Part shown: positions 34,558-42,200 of the stretch, in pieces
Layout of the letters: every line of letters starts with the position of its first letter
Numbering within the stretch: position 1 is the first letter of the stretch
DNA from: Streptomyces sp. NBC_01298
GTDB taxonomy: Bacteria > Actinomycetota > Actinomycetes > Streptomycetales > Streptomycetaceae
Direction: 5' to 3'
Assembly (NCBI RefSeq): GCF_035978755.1
Contig: NZ_CP108414.1
Span: 930,001 to 994,000, forward strand
Length of the DNA stretch: 64,000 nucleotides
Position numbers and translations under genes: made by a program
The notes under the pieces: model-generated
Databases searched by the model: none
The model's input: the letters and a program-made list of their open reading frames with translations, nothing else
What the model was told of the DNA's origin: nothing

Positions 34558-35346
34558 ATGGACCTCGGAATCAACGGAAAGACCGCCCTCGTCACCGGCG
34601 CCGGCCGCGGCATCGGCCTCGCCATCACCCAGGCGCTGTCCGCGGAAGGCGTGCGCGTGGTGGGTGCGGCACGCACCATCACGCCCGAACTGGAGAAGGC
34701 CGCCGCGGCCACCGTGTCCGTCGACCTGAGCACGCGGGACGGAGCGACGCGGGTGGCCCAGGAGGCGATCGACGCGGTCGGCGGGATCGACTTCCTGGTC
34801 AACAACGTCGGCGCGGGCGATCCGGAGGGCCTGTCCCTGGGCGGCTTCCTCGACGTGGACGACGAACAATGGCAGGCCGTCTTCGACCTCAACCTGTTCA
34901 GCGCGGTCTGGACGACCCGGGCGGCGCTGCCGAGCATCCTGGAGCGACGCGGGGCGATCGTCAACATCTCCTCCATCAACGCCCGCGTCCCCGCCGGTTC
35001 ACCGGTCGGCTACGCCGAGGCCAAGGCGGCACTGAACCAGCTCAGCAAGCGGCTCAGCGAGGAACTGGCACCGCGCGGCGTGCGCGTCAACACGGTCTCG
35101 CCCGGCTTCGTCGCGAGCCCGCTGTGGACCGACCCGAACGGCTTCGGCGGCAAGGTGGCCGAGGCGTACGGCGTCAGCCACAGCGACCTGCTCGCGAACA
35201 TCCCCGGGCAGTTCGGCCTCGCGTCGGGACGCATCACCAAGCCCGAGGAGGTGGCCGACCTGGTCGCCTTCCTACTGTCCGAACGGGCCGCCAACATCCA
35301 CGGCGCCGACCACGTCATCGACGGCGGCACCCTCAAGGCCGGTTAG
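34558..35346 (+). CDS. SDR-family oxidoreductase under TetR control
   Basis: 262-residue classical SDR: cofactor loop TGAGRGIG at 14-21, VDLS at about 57-60, NNVGAG at about 81-86, catalytic SSIN and YAEAK (Tyr/Lys), and C-terminal GADHVIDGGTLKAG. Preference for NADP is likely because a basic residue follows the loop region (GAARTI). Separated from the TetR gene by a terminator but controlled by the same operator sequence. Detoxification of a carbonyl compound is a reasonable inference; the substrate is unknown. Confidence 0.9.
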   Translation: MDLGINGKTALVTGAGRGIGLAITQALSAEGVRVVGAARTITPELEKAAAATVSVDLSTRDGATRVAQEAIDAVGGIDFLVNNVGAGDPEGLSLGGFLDVDDEQWQAVFDLNLFSAVWTTRAALPSILERRGAIVNISSINARVPAGSPVGYAEAKAALNQLSKRLSEELAPRGVRVNTVSPGFVASPLWTDPNGFGGKVAEAYGVSHSDLLANIPGQFGLASGRITKPEEVADLVAFLLSERAANIHGADHVIDGGTLKAG

Positions 35347-35419
35347 ACACAGCCCCGTTGCCGCCCTGGACGGCGGAGGATCGTCGTCTTTCCGGCGCCG
35401 AGGAGGCCGGGCTGCCCGG

Positions 35420-35720
35420 GTGCCGCGGTGCCCGGTCACCCCGTCGTCGCGCACGGCGGCCTCGGCGATCACCAGGTCGCCGTCGGCGATCCCGGGCCGG
35501 ATCGCCCCCGCCGTGCCGAACCTGATGATGGTGCGCACGCCCGCTTCGGCCAGCTCCTGGAAGAGCAGGATCGCCCCGGGGGCGCCGACCCCGTGCGAGG
35601 CGACCACCACCGCGAGTTCGCGTCAACTCCCGCTGAAGGCGCGGTACTCGCGGCGATGGGACACCTCCACGGCGTCTTCGAGCAGGCCCGCGACGGCTTC
35701 GGCCCGCGCCGGGTCACGGC
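35420..35720 (-). pseudogene. Truncated nucleoside phosphorylase with a nonsense codon
   Basis: Minus-strand reading RDPARAEAVAGLLEDAVEVSHRREYRAFSGS, then TGA (35623-35625), then in the same frame RELAVVVASHGVGAPGAILLFQELAEAG and IIRFGTAGAIRPGIADGDLVIAEAAVRDDGVT. This is the N-terminal third of a PNP/uridine phosphorylase-type enzyme; TGG is the expected codon at the stop. After DDGVT (about 35420) the homology ends abruptly. The rest of the gene is gone. Confidence 0.72.
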
Positions 35721-35855
35721 GTGCGCGGCTGCGGCCGCCCTGGTGACGGTGGTCCGGGAACAATCGACCCCGCCGGGACGGTTGCACCGACAGAGGGGCC
35801 GACACCGTCGCGCACGCTCAGGCCACACCGTTTTTCTGTAGGAGGACTGCTTTTC

Positions 35856-36689
35856 ATGACTGACCGGCCCTTGACGCTCATGGCAGTACACGCCCACCCC
35901 GACGACGAGGCCACCAGTACCGGAGGGGTCCTCGCGCAGTACGCGGCGGAAGGCATCCGCACGGTTCTCGTGACCTGTACCGACGGCCGTTGTGGTGACG
36001 GGCCGGGGGGTTCCAAGCCGGGCACCCCCGGGCACGACCCTGCGGCCGTGGCCTCGATGCGCCGCAAGGAGCTCCAGGAGAGCTGTGGCGTGCTGAAGAT
36101 CAGCGATCTGGAGACCCTGGACTACGCCGACTCCGGGATGATGGGCTGGCCGAGCAACGAGGCCCCCGGAGCCTTCTGGCAGACCCCCGTCGAGGAGGGC
36201 GCCGCCCGGCTCGCGGAGCTCATGCGGCACTACCGGCCCGACGTGGTCGTCACCTACGACGAGAACGGCTTCTACGGCCACCCCGACCACATCCAGGCCC
36301 ACCGCATCACGATGGCGGCCCTGGAGATGACCGACCTGACACCGAAGGTGTACTGGACGACGATGCCCAAGTCGGCGATCCGGCGCTTCGGGGAGATCAT
36401 GCGCGAGTTCGCGGAGGACATGCCGGAGCCGGATCCCGCCGAGACCGCCGCGCTGGCCGAGATCGGCCTCCCGGACGACGAGATCACCACCTGGGTGGAC
36501 ACCACCCCGTTCAGCGGCCAGAAGTTCGACTCGCTGGCGGCGCACGCCAGCCAGGGCGAGAGCATCTTCTTCCTCAAGATGGGCAAGGAGAGGTTCGGCG
36601 AGCTGATGGGCGTGGAGACCTTCGTGCGCGTCAAGGACGCCACCGGTGCCGCCGTACCCGAGACCGATCTCTTCGCCGGACTGCGCTGA
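35856..36689 (+). CDS. PIG-L (LmbE) family deacetylase, Mca/MshB-like
   Basis: 277 residues. Zinc-binding AHPDDE at 13-18 and the second-site YGHPDHIQAHR near 142-152 define the family; TCTDGRCGDG and the MRRKELQESCGVL block follow actinobacterial mycothiol conjugate amidase (Mca) and MshB. It would hydrolyse an N-acyl glucosaminyl substrate, either mycothiol S-conjugates during detoxification or another deacetylation. GGAGG stands 11 bases before the ATG. Residues differ enough from MshB/Mca that a dedicated third paralogue is possible. Confidence 0.85.
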   Translation: MTDRPLTLMAVHAHPDDEATSTGGVLAQYAAEGIRTVLVTCTDGRCGDGPGGSKPGTPGHDPAAVASMRRKELQESCGVLKISDLETLDYADSGMMGWPSNEAPGAFWQTPVEEGAARLAELMRHYRPDVVVTYDENGFYGHPDHIQAHRITMAALEMTDLTPKVYWTTMPKSAIRRFGEIMREFAEDMPEPDPAETAALAEIGLPDDEITTWVDTTPFSGQKFDSLAAHASQGESIFFLKMGKERFGELMGVETFVRVKDATGAAVPETDLFAGLR

Positions 36690-36762
36690 TCCACGGGTCG
36701 CCGCGCGGAGCTCGGTGACCGCCTCCCTCCACACCCGCGCCGGAGGGAGGCACCATCACCAC

Positions 36763-37248
36763 ATGGACCCGTCATCGGAGTTTTCGACCTCGTGGCAGGT
36801 GGCCACCGCCATCGCCTCCGCCCTGATCGGCGCACACGACCGGATCCCCGGGCGACAGGACTGGCGCCTGAAGAGGTTCGGGGTCTGGAAGATCAACCCG
36901 GCGACCGGTGAAGCGGGAGGGCTCGCGCTGCTCGGCATGGCCCTGCACCTCACCGCCGTCGACGCGGGGGCCGCCGGCCCCCGGGAGGCCCGCCGTGCCG
37001 TCGAGTCCACGACCCTCACCGCCGTCGCCTCGCTGCTGGAGAACCGTCCCGCCCACGACCTCCTGGCCGGGCTTCCGGCCACCACCGGTACACCGGGCGC
37101 GCCGCTGATCAGGCTCCTGATCCACTCCGCCGAGAGCCCCGCCGTGCTCGCCCTCGACCGTCTCTCGCTCACCACCCGGCGCCTGCTCCTGACCCTCACC
37201 GACGGCCGGCCGGCCCGGGCGCAGACCATCGGCGAGGTGCTCGCGTAG
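36763..37248 (+). CDS. Hypothetical protein
   Basis: 161 residues, no recognised domain. It opens with SWQVATAIASALIGAHDRIPGRQDWRLKRFGVWKI and is otherwise helical and leucine/alanine-rich (LALLGMALHLTAVDAG, AHDLLAGLP, LIRLLIHSAESPAVLALDRLS), without signal or membrane segments. GGAGGGAGG is 12 bases upstream. Followed directly by a 22-base palindrome and a 7-base tandem repeat that separate it from a truncated surface protein. Confidence 0.6.
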   Translation: MDPSSEFSTSWQVATAIASALIGAHDRIPGRQDWRLKRFGVWKINPATGEAGGLALLGMALHLTAVDAGAAGPREARRAVESTTLTAVASLLENRPAHDLLAGLPATTGTPGAPLIRLLIHSAESPAVLALDRLSLTTRRLLLTLTDGRPARAQTIGEVLA

Positions 37249-37258
37249 CCGCGACGCG

Positions 37259-37280
37259 GCCAGGAGGCCGGCCTCCTGGC
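37259..37280. terminator. Perfect 22-base palindrome
   Basis: GCCAGGAGGCC and its exact complement without a spacer (37259-37280), 11 bases after the stop at 37248. Likely a terminator, though the absence of a loop is unusual; could equally be a recombination scar. Confidence 0.5.
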
Positions 37281-37296
37281 AAGCGCCCCCGGCTCC

Positions 37297-37331
37297 TGGT
37301 CCCTGGTCCCTGGTCCCTGGTCCCCGGTCCC
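37297..37331. repeat. Tandem 7-base repeat
   Basis: Four exact copies of TGGTCCC (37297, 37304, 37311, 37318) and one variant CGGTCCC (37325). It lies in the 100 bases between a hypothetical gene and a surface protein that has lost its N-terminus. Confidence 0.75.
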
Positions 37332-37348
37332 CGGGATCCGGCGGCGGG

Positions 37349-37969
37349 GTGCGCGCCCTCGACATCCCCCTCGGCGAGGACCGCCTGGTCATCGAGGTGC
37401 GCGCCTCCTCCGGAACCCTTGACCACAAGCTGAAGGGGGTCCACGCCTACCGGGTGCCGAAGGGCGACTACACGCGCTCGGTACTCATCGACACCACCAA
37501 GGCGGACCACCACCCGGACGCGACCGACCCCGCTCCGGACGCGGACGCCCTCACGGCCGGCTCCGCACTCGTCGACCCGACCGCGAAGGTCGAGGTGAAG
37601 GTGCTCGCCACCGACCCGAAGAGCGGAACCGCCCGCGTCTCGGTCTCCCTCGACGGTGTCCCGGCCCCCAGCCAGGCCCCGACGGCCGCTCCCACGAGTG
37701 CTCCCACCGCCACCCCCACATCGACGACCACCGCCACCGCGCCGCCCTCCGTGAAGACACCCCGGCCGAGCGCGGACGTCCCCGGATCCCGGTCGCCCCA
37801 CACCGGCACGGAGTCGGCCGGCACCGGATCGCTCGCCGTCACGGGCGCGGGCGCCACCCTCTGGCCCCTGGCAGCCGCCGGTACCGCACTCGCCGCCCTC
37901 GGAGCCGCCTTCCTCCTGCGCGCACGCCGCCGCGCGGCATCAGCGGGTGGCCGTCACGCGGGACGCTGA
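37349..37969 (+). CDS. Cell-wall-anchored protein (LAVTG sorting signal), N-terminus missing
   Basis: 206 residues from GTG 37349, although the frame remains open upstream. Residues 1-105 are a beta-rich extracellular-type domain, 106-160 a Ala/Pro/Thr-rich stalk, then the sortase motif LAVTG (about 165-169), a hydrophobic helix and an RARRR tail: a complete class-E-type cell-wall sorting signal. No signal peptide precedes it, so as it stands it cannot be exported. It is probably the 3' part of a larger secreted protein whose 5' end was lost at the repeat-filled junction. Confidence 0.62.
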   Translation: MRALDIPLGEDRLVIEVRASSGTLDHKLKGVHAYRVPKGDYTRSVLIDTTKADHHPDATDPAPDADALTAGSALVDPTAKVEVKVLATDPKSGTARVSVSLDGVPAPSQAPTAAPTSAPTATPTSTTTATAPPSVKTPRPSADVPGSRSPHTGTESAGTGSLAVTGAGATLWPLAAAGTALAALGAAFLLRARRRAASAGGRHAGR

Positions 37970-38021
37970 GGCCGGCCGCGCGCAGGAGCGCCTCGACCGG
38001 CGCGTTCAGCCGGTGGAGGCG

Positions 38022-38573
38022 TCACGATCGGTCGTACGGGCACCGGCCGTCCAGCAGTACGCACGTGAGGCAACGGCCCGTACGGACGCCGTGCTCGTCG
38101 GCGGGGAAAGGGCAACGGCGATCCGCCCTCCGCAGCGCCTCCAGGTAGTACGACGGCTTCGGCCCGGGCTCAGAACGGTAGGTGCCGCAAGGGCACGGGC
38201 CCACGCTGGGGTAGCCCCTGACGTCCCGGCACTGGAGGAGCATGTAGTGCTCCTCACGACGGTGGTCGCAGGTGGTGCACGGCGGCCAGGCCCGGGTGCG
38301 GTACTGATCGCAGTTGCAGTAGGTCTCGTCCCGGTAGCCGACCCAGTCACCGCCGCCGTCGTAGATGTCCCCCGAGGCCGAAACCCTCTCGGAGCAGCGG
38401 CCCCGGTGCTCCCCGTGGCCGCAAGTCACGCAGTCCGGCCCTCGCGGTGAGCTGTCACTGGTGCCTGTCAGCTCCGGGAAGGGTGAGCCCGTCCGCCAGA
38501 TGGCGACCACGGCCACCAACCCGCCTGCCAGGATGACGATTCCGACCAGACCGATGATGCTCTGCGCTGCCAT
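38022..38573 (-). CDS. Cysteine-rich membrane protein
   Basis: 183 residues. One N-terminal hydrophobic helix (MAAQSIIGLVGIVILAGGLVAVVAIW) followed by a ~140-residue soluble part with about 16 cysteines in pairs: CVTCGHGEHRGRC, YCNCD, PPCTTCDHR, GPCPCGTY and GRCLTCVLLDGRCP. Several CxxC/CxC knuckles suggest zinc-binding or, if outside the cell, disulphides; the short basic residues after the helix favour an inside tail. ATG 38573 follows a GGGGG tract. No family recognised. Confidence 0.68.
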   Translation of the reverse strand: MAAQSIIGLVGIVILAGGLVAVVAIWRTGSPFPELTGTSDSSPRGPDCVTCGHGEHRGRCSERVSASGDIYDGGGDWVGYRDETYCNCDQYRTRAWPPCTTCDHRREEHYMLLQCRDVRGYPSVGPCPCGTYRSEPGPKPSYYLEALRRADRRCPFPADEHGVRTGRCLTCVLLDGRCPYDRS

Positions 38574-38641
38574 GAGTCCCCCCGCGTGACTGGTATGCCC
38601 AGGAAACACGAGCAACCCGGCGAACGTTCCCGATCACGGGA

Positions 38642-39817
38642 TCAGGTAGCCCGCTTCCCCACCCGTACCCACGCGGCGAACTCCTCGATGCCGTCGATGA
38701 GCGCCTCGAAACGGAAGGAGTGGAAGAGGTCGAAGGCGTGGTGCCCGCCCGGGAGTTCGACGTACACGACCGGCGAGGTGGAGACGGAGCGCAGGGCCGT
38801 GACGAGGGCCTTGGGGTTCTCGATCTCCACCAGCTCGTCCAGGTCGCCGTGCGCGATGAGGAACGGTGGCGCGTCCGCCCGGGCGAGATTCACCGGCGAG
38901 GTCGCCGGATCCCCGTCGAAGTACGTTCCGAGATAGCCGTTGAGCGCGATGGCGGCGGTCACCGAGGTGTCCGCCTCTTCGAACCCGGGCTGATAGGCGG
39001 GTTCGTTGGGGGTGAGGGCGGCGAGCGCGGCCATGTGCCCGCCCGCGGAACTTCCCGACACGAACACGCCCGCCGCGGGGTCCGCGCCGTACGTCTTGGC
39101 GTGCTCGCGCGCCCAGGCGATGACCTTCTTCGAGTCGATCAGATGGTCCGGGTGGGAAAAGGCCGGCCGCAGACGGTAGTTGGCGCTGACGCAGACCCAG
39201 CCTTGGCTCGCGAGCCGGTAGAGCAGGGGCAGTGACTGGGTGTTCTTACGGCCTTGGTCGTAGTGGCCACCATGGAAGTGGATCAGTACGGGGCCGCCCT
39301 CGGGGCGCGAGCGGTGATGGTAGACGTCGAGGAGGTTGCGGCGGCCCGCGTCCCCGTAACCGAGGTTGCCCACCCGCTTGACGTCGCCGCGGCGGCGGAA
39401 CACGGGCCTGAGCAGAATGCGTGCCAGGGGCGGCCTGCGGCGCGTGGCGGTTCCGGCGCCGAGGGCCTCGTCCAGGGCGCGCCTGACCACCGGCGCCGTC
39501 CGTATCCCGCGGCGGGCGACCACCACGAGCCCGGCGGCCGCGACAGCGGCCAGAGCGACGGCCGCCCAGTCGGCGACCGTGGCGATATCGCCCTCCACGA
39601 GGGCCAGCGCCGTCGAGGCCGCCAGCGCGTAGAGGACGACGTGGGGCATCTCGTTGAAGACCAGACCGAGCCGGTAGCTGAAGAAGAAGAGCGGCTTCGG
39701 CCCGCGGATGCGCACCAGGCAGAACACCGCGATCAGCGCGGCCAGCACCGCGGTGGACGCATAGCCGACAGCCATCGGAACCACTCCCCCCTTGACGGCT
39801 CTGCCGAAGTACCCCAT
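38642..39817 (-). CDS. Membrane-anchored alpha/beta hydrolase (esterase)
   Basis: 391 residues. The first ~110 residues contain three to four hydrophobic helices; the remainder is an HSL-type alpha/beta hydrolase with HGG oxyanion motif (LIHFHGGHYDQG, about residue 178-189), nucleophile elbow GSSAGG (about 255-260), and the acid/His in HGDLDE and GGHHAF. It would hydrolyse a carboxyl ester close to the membrane; the substrate is unknown. ATG 39817 is the best start, though GGAGG is 16 bases away. Transcribed in the same direction as uppS/MpaB but separated by about 75 bases. Confidence 0.8.
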   Translation of the reverse strand: MGYFGRAVKGGVVPMAVGYASTAVLAALIAVFCLVRIRGPKPLFFFSYRLGLVFNEMPHVVLYALAASTALALVEGDIATVADWAAVALAAVAAAGLVVVARRGIRTAPVVRRALDEALGAGTATRRRPPLARILLRPVFRRRGDVKRVGNLGYGDAGRRNLLDVYHHRSRPEGGPVLIHFHGGHYDQGRKNTQSLPLLYRLASQGWVCVSANYRLRPAFSHPDHLIDSKKVIAWAREHAKTYGADPAAGVFVSGSSAGGHMAALAALTPNEPAYQPGFEEADTSVTAAIALNGYLGTYFDGDPATSPVNLARADAPPFLIAHGDLDELVEIENPKALVTALRSVSTSPVVYVELPGGHHAFDLFHSFRFEALIDGIEEFAAWVRVGKRAT

Positions 39818-39892
39818 GACTACCCCATAGGGTCCTCCAGCAGCCGCCGTCAAGGACAGACGTAGCCAATGGGCGGTGTGCAACCGTGCTCG

Positions 39893-41356
39893 TCAGGCGT
39901 CGGCGAGGATCGGGTCGTACGGCGTGCCCGTGCGGCGGCCGGCCATGAAGGAGAGGAAGTCGCCGACGAAGGCGCTTTTGCCGTACGCGCCGTCAGCGGT
40001 GGTGAGGTCGCGGTGGAAGGCGGTGCGGAAGAGGGTTCGGTACTCGTCCGCGTCGATGCTCCCGTTGCCGTCCTTGTCGGTGGCGTCGAAGAGGATCTCG
40101 GCAACGCGGATGAGCGCGGGTCCCGCGAGGGAGGGGACACCCGTGGCGTACTCTTCGGCGCTGACGCGGCCGTCGCCGTCCGTGTCGAGTGCGGCCTGGA
40201 GTTCGCGCCACCAGGCGGCGAAGGCATCGTAGAGCCGGGTCTCCTCGGGTTCGTCCAGGTCGAGGCGGGTGGAGAGTTCGCGTGCCATGGCGGCGAGGTC
40301 GGGCCAGTCGAGGTGGCCGTCGCCCGTCTGGTCCAGCACCCGGCGGAAGAACTCCTCCGCCGGGCGTCGGCTCTCGTCCGTTCCCCTCGACGGTGCCGGT
40401 TCGAAGTCGGCGTCGCCGGTGAGCGGGGTGAGGAGACGGAGCAGCGCCGATGCCCGCTTCATACGGGCGCGCAGGGCGGCTACGGTGCGGGCGCGGGGGT
40501 CGTCGCTGTCGGGCGAGAGCGAGAGGGCTTCGATGATGCTCTCGGCGTTGATCCAGCTCGCGGGCAGGAATCGGGTGAGCCCGGCGGCGAGGTAGGCGCC
40601 CTGCATGAGGGTCGCGGCCCCCGGCATCTCGGGCAGGCCGGCCCGGCGCCGGTAGGACTCGGGGAGCGAGGCGACGGTGATCGCGCCCAGCAGCGGACCG
40701 ACCACGGCGCGGCCGGCCGCCCACAGCGTCGGCGCGCCGTCGAGCAGCGCGGGAGCGGGAAGGTGGTCGAAGAGCCGGTAGAGGATGACGCGGACCGCCT
40801 CGGTGCTCTCCAGCTCGTTCTCGACGACGCGGTCGAAGTACCGCCAGAAGTCGTTCAGGTCCTCGGGGAGTTCCGCGGCGTCGCCGTCGAGCGCGGCGAG
40901 GTACGCACGGTACTCGGCGTACATCCGCTCCATCGTGTCCTGGTCGAGCGGCTGGCCGCTCAGCCGGCACATGGTGACGGCGCTCTCGAAGAGGGTGGCG
41001 ACCACCCAGGCGCGGGTCGCGCGGTCCATCGCGTCGTAGGCACGGCCACGGGAGTCGGATCCGCTCATGCGGGCGTGCAGCCGGTTGAGCCGGGCGGCCT
41101 CCCGTTCGCGTTCCGCCGGGTCGGGGGCGAACATGCGCCGCATGCTGAGGAAGGTGTTGCGCAGTCGGCGCCAGGGGTGGGTGACGAAGGTGGAGTTGTC
41201 GGCGAGGGCGGCACCGACCTGCGGGTGAGCGGCCTCCAGGACGGTGGCGCGGATGATGGCTAACGCCCAGCGCGGGTCGTCGAAGAAGGTGCTGAAATGC
41301 GAATCCGGCCCGAACAGCGGTGCCTTGCCGGCCGCTCCCGTGGTTTCGGTGGTCAT
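39893..41356 (-). CDS. MpaB-type (DUF2236) oxygenase fused to EF-hand domain
   Basis: 487 residues. Residues ~10-300 form an oxygenase-MpaB/Lcp-like all-helical domain (AAHPQVGAALADNSTFVTHPWRRLRNTF with the conserved His/Arg), a haem-dependent fold seen in rubber oxygenases and fungal MpaB. Residues ~330-470 contain three EF-hand loops: DQTGDGHLDW (342), DTDGDGRVSA (391), DKDGNGSIDA (427), a calcium-binding module like Streptomyces calerythrin. Calcium control of an oxygenase is inferred. Its ATG overlaps the uppS stop, so the two are co-translated, suggesting an isoprenoid substrate. Confidence 0.82.
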   Translation of the reverse strand: MTTETTGAAGKAPLFGPDSHFSTFFDDPRWALAIIRATVLEAAHPQVGAALADNSTFVTHPWRRLRNTFLSMRRMFAPDPAEREREAARLNRLHARMSGSDSRGRAYDAMDRATRAWVVATLFESAVTMCRLSGQPLDQDTMERMYAEYRAYLAALDGDAAELPEDLNDFWRYFDRVVENELESTEAVRVILYRLFDHLPAPALLDGAPTLWAAGRAVVGPLLGAITVASLPESYRRRAGLPEMPGAATLMQGAYLAAGLTRFLPASWINAESIIEALSLSPDSDDPRARTVAALRARMKRASALLRLLTPLTGDADFEPAPSRGTDESRRPAEEFFRRVLDQTGDGHLDWPDLAAMARELSTRLDLDEPEETRLYDAFAAWWRELQAALDTDGDGRVSAEEYATGVPSLAGPALIRVAEILFDATDKDGNGSIDADEYRTLFRTAFHRDLTTADGAYGKSAFVGDFLSFMAGRRTGTPYDPILADA

Positions 41357-42108
41357 GCTGGGTCTCCGTTCGTTCGGGCGGGCACACCGCCGAAGCGGCG
41401 GTCGCGGCGCCGATAGGTGTGCAGGCAGGCCAGGAAGTCGGGGGCCCGGAAATCCGGCCAGAGCGCCTCGGGGAAGATCCACTCGGCGTAGGCGACCTGC
41501 CAGAGCATGAAGTTGGAGATGCGCTGCTCACCGGAGGTGCGGATGACCAGATCCACATCAGGGGTGTCGGGGAAGGGCAAGTGGTCCGCGAAGAGCCGCT
41601 CGGTCACCTCCTCGGCGGGCGTCCCGCTGAGGATCAGCGACCTCGCGGCCTCGACGATGTCCCGGCGTCCGCCGTGGTCGAAGGCGACGGTCAGCGTCAT
41701 CCCCCGGTTCTCGGCGGTCAGTACCGCCACGTCCTCGAAGTCCTGGGCCAGTTCACGGGGGATCCTCGGGTCGCCGACCCCGAGGAAGCGGCAGCGGATA
41801 CCGCGCGCGAGCAACAGCGGCGCGTGCTTGCGCACGACCCGCCGCACCAGACGCATCAGGAACTCGACCTCGGCGCCGGGACGGTTCCAGTTCTCCGTGG
41901 AGAACGCGTAGAGGCTGAGCCACTCCACGCCGGCGGCCCGGGCCGCCTCGATGACGTCGATGACCGCGGCCTCCGCCGCCCGGTGACCCGCCGTACGGGG
42001 AAGCGAACGCCGCTGCGCCCAGCGCCCGTTGCCGTCCATCACGCAGGCCACGTGCCGCGGCCCCGCCCTATCCGGAGCGGCACGACCAGCCGTACCCTGC
42101 TCTTTCAC
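41353..42108 (-). CDS. uppS: Cis-prenyltransferase (isoprenyl/undecaprenyl diphosphate synthase family)
   Basis: 251 residues. The catalytic VMDGNGRWA is at 24-32 (D25), HRAAEAAVIDVIEAA follows, and the C-terminal DVDLVIRTSGEQRISNFMLWQ and FPEALWPDF motifs are complete. It condenses isopentenyl diphosphate in cis onto an allylic primer. Streptomyces normally carry two or more UppS paralogues; coupling here to an MpaB-type oxygenase hints at a specialised chain rather than the housekeeping undecaprenyl carrier. GTG 42108 is chosen for the GGCGGAG five bases upstream. Confidence 0.88.
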   Translation of the reverse strand: MKEQGTAGRAAPDRAGPRHVACVMDGNGRWAQRRSLPRTAGHRAAEAAVIDVIEAARAAGVEWLSLYAFSTENWNRPGAEVEFLMRLVRRVVRKHAPLLLARGIRCRFLGVGDPRIPRELAQDFEDVAVLTAENRGMTLTVAFDHGGRRDIVEAARSLILSGTPAEEVTERLFADHLPFPDTPDVDLVIRTSGEQRISNFMLWQVAYAEWIFPEALWPDFRAPDFLACLHTYRRRDRRFGGVPARTNGDPA

Positions 42109-42200
42109 GCCCACTCCGCCTTGCCCAAGTCCCCACCAGCGCGTTCCCTCCCCGGAGTCTGGCAGCGCGAGAGGGCCATGATCGGCCGAACGAGCGACCA

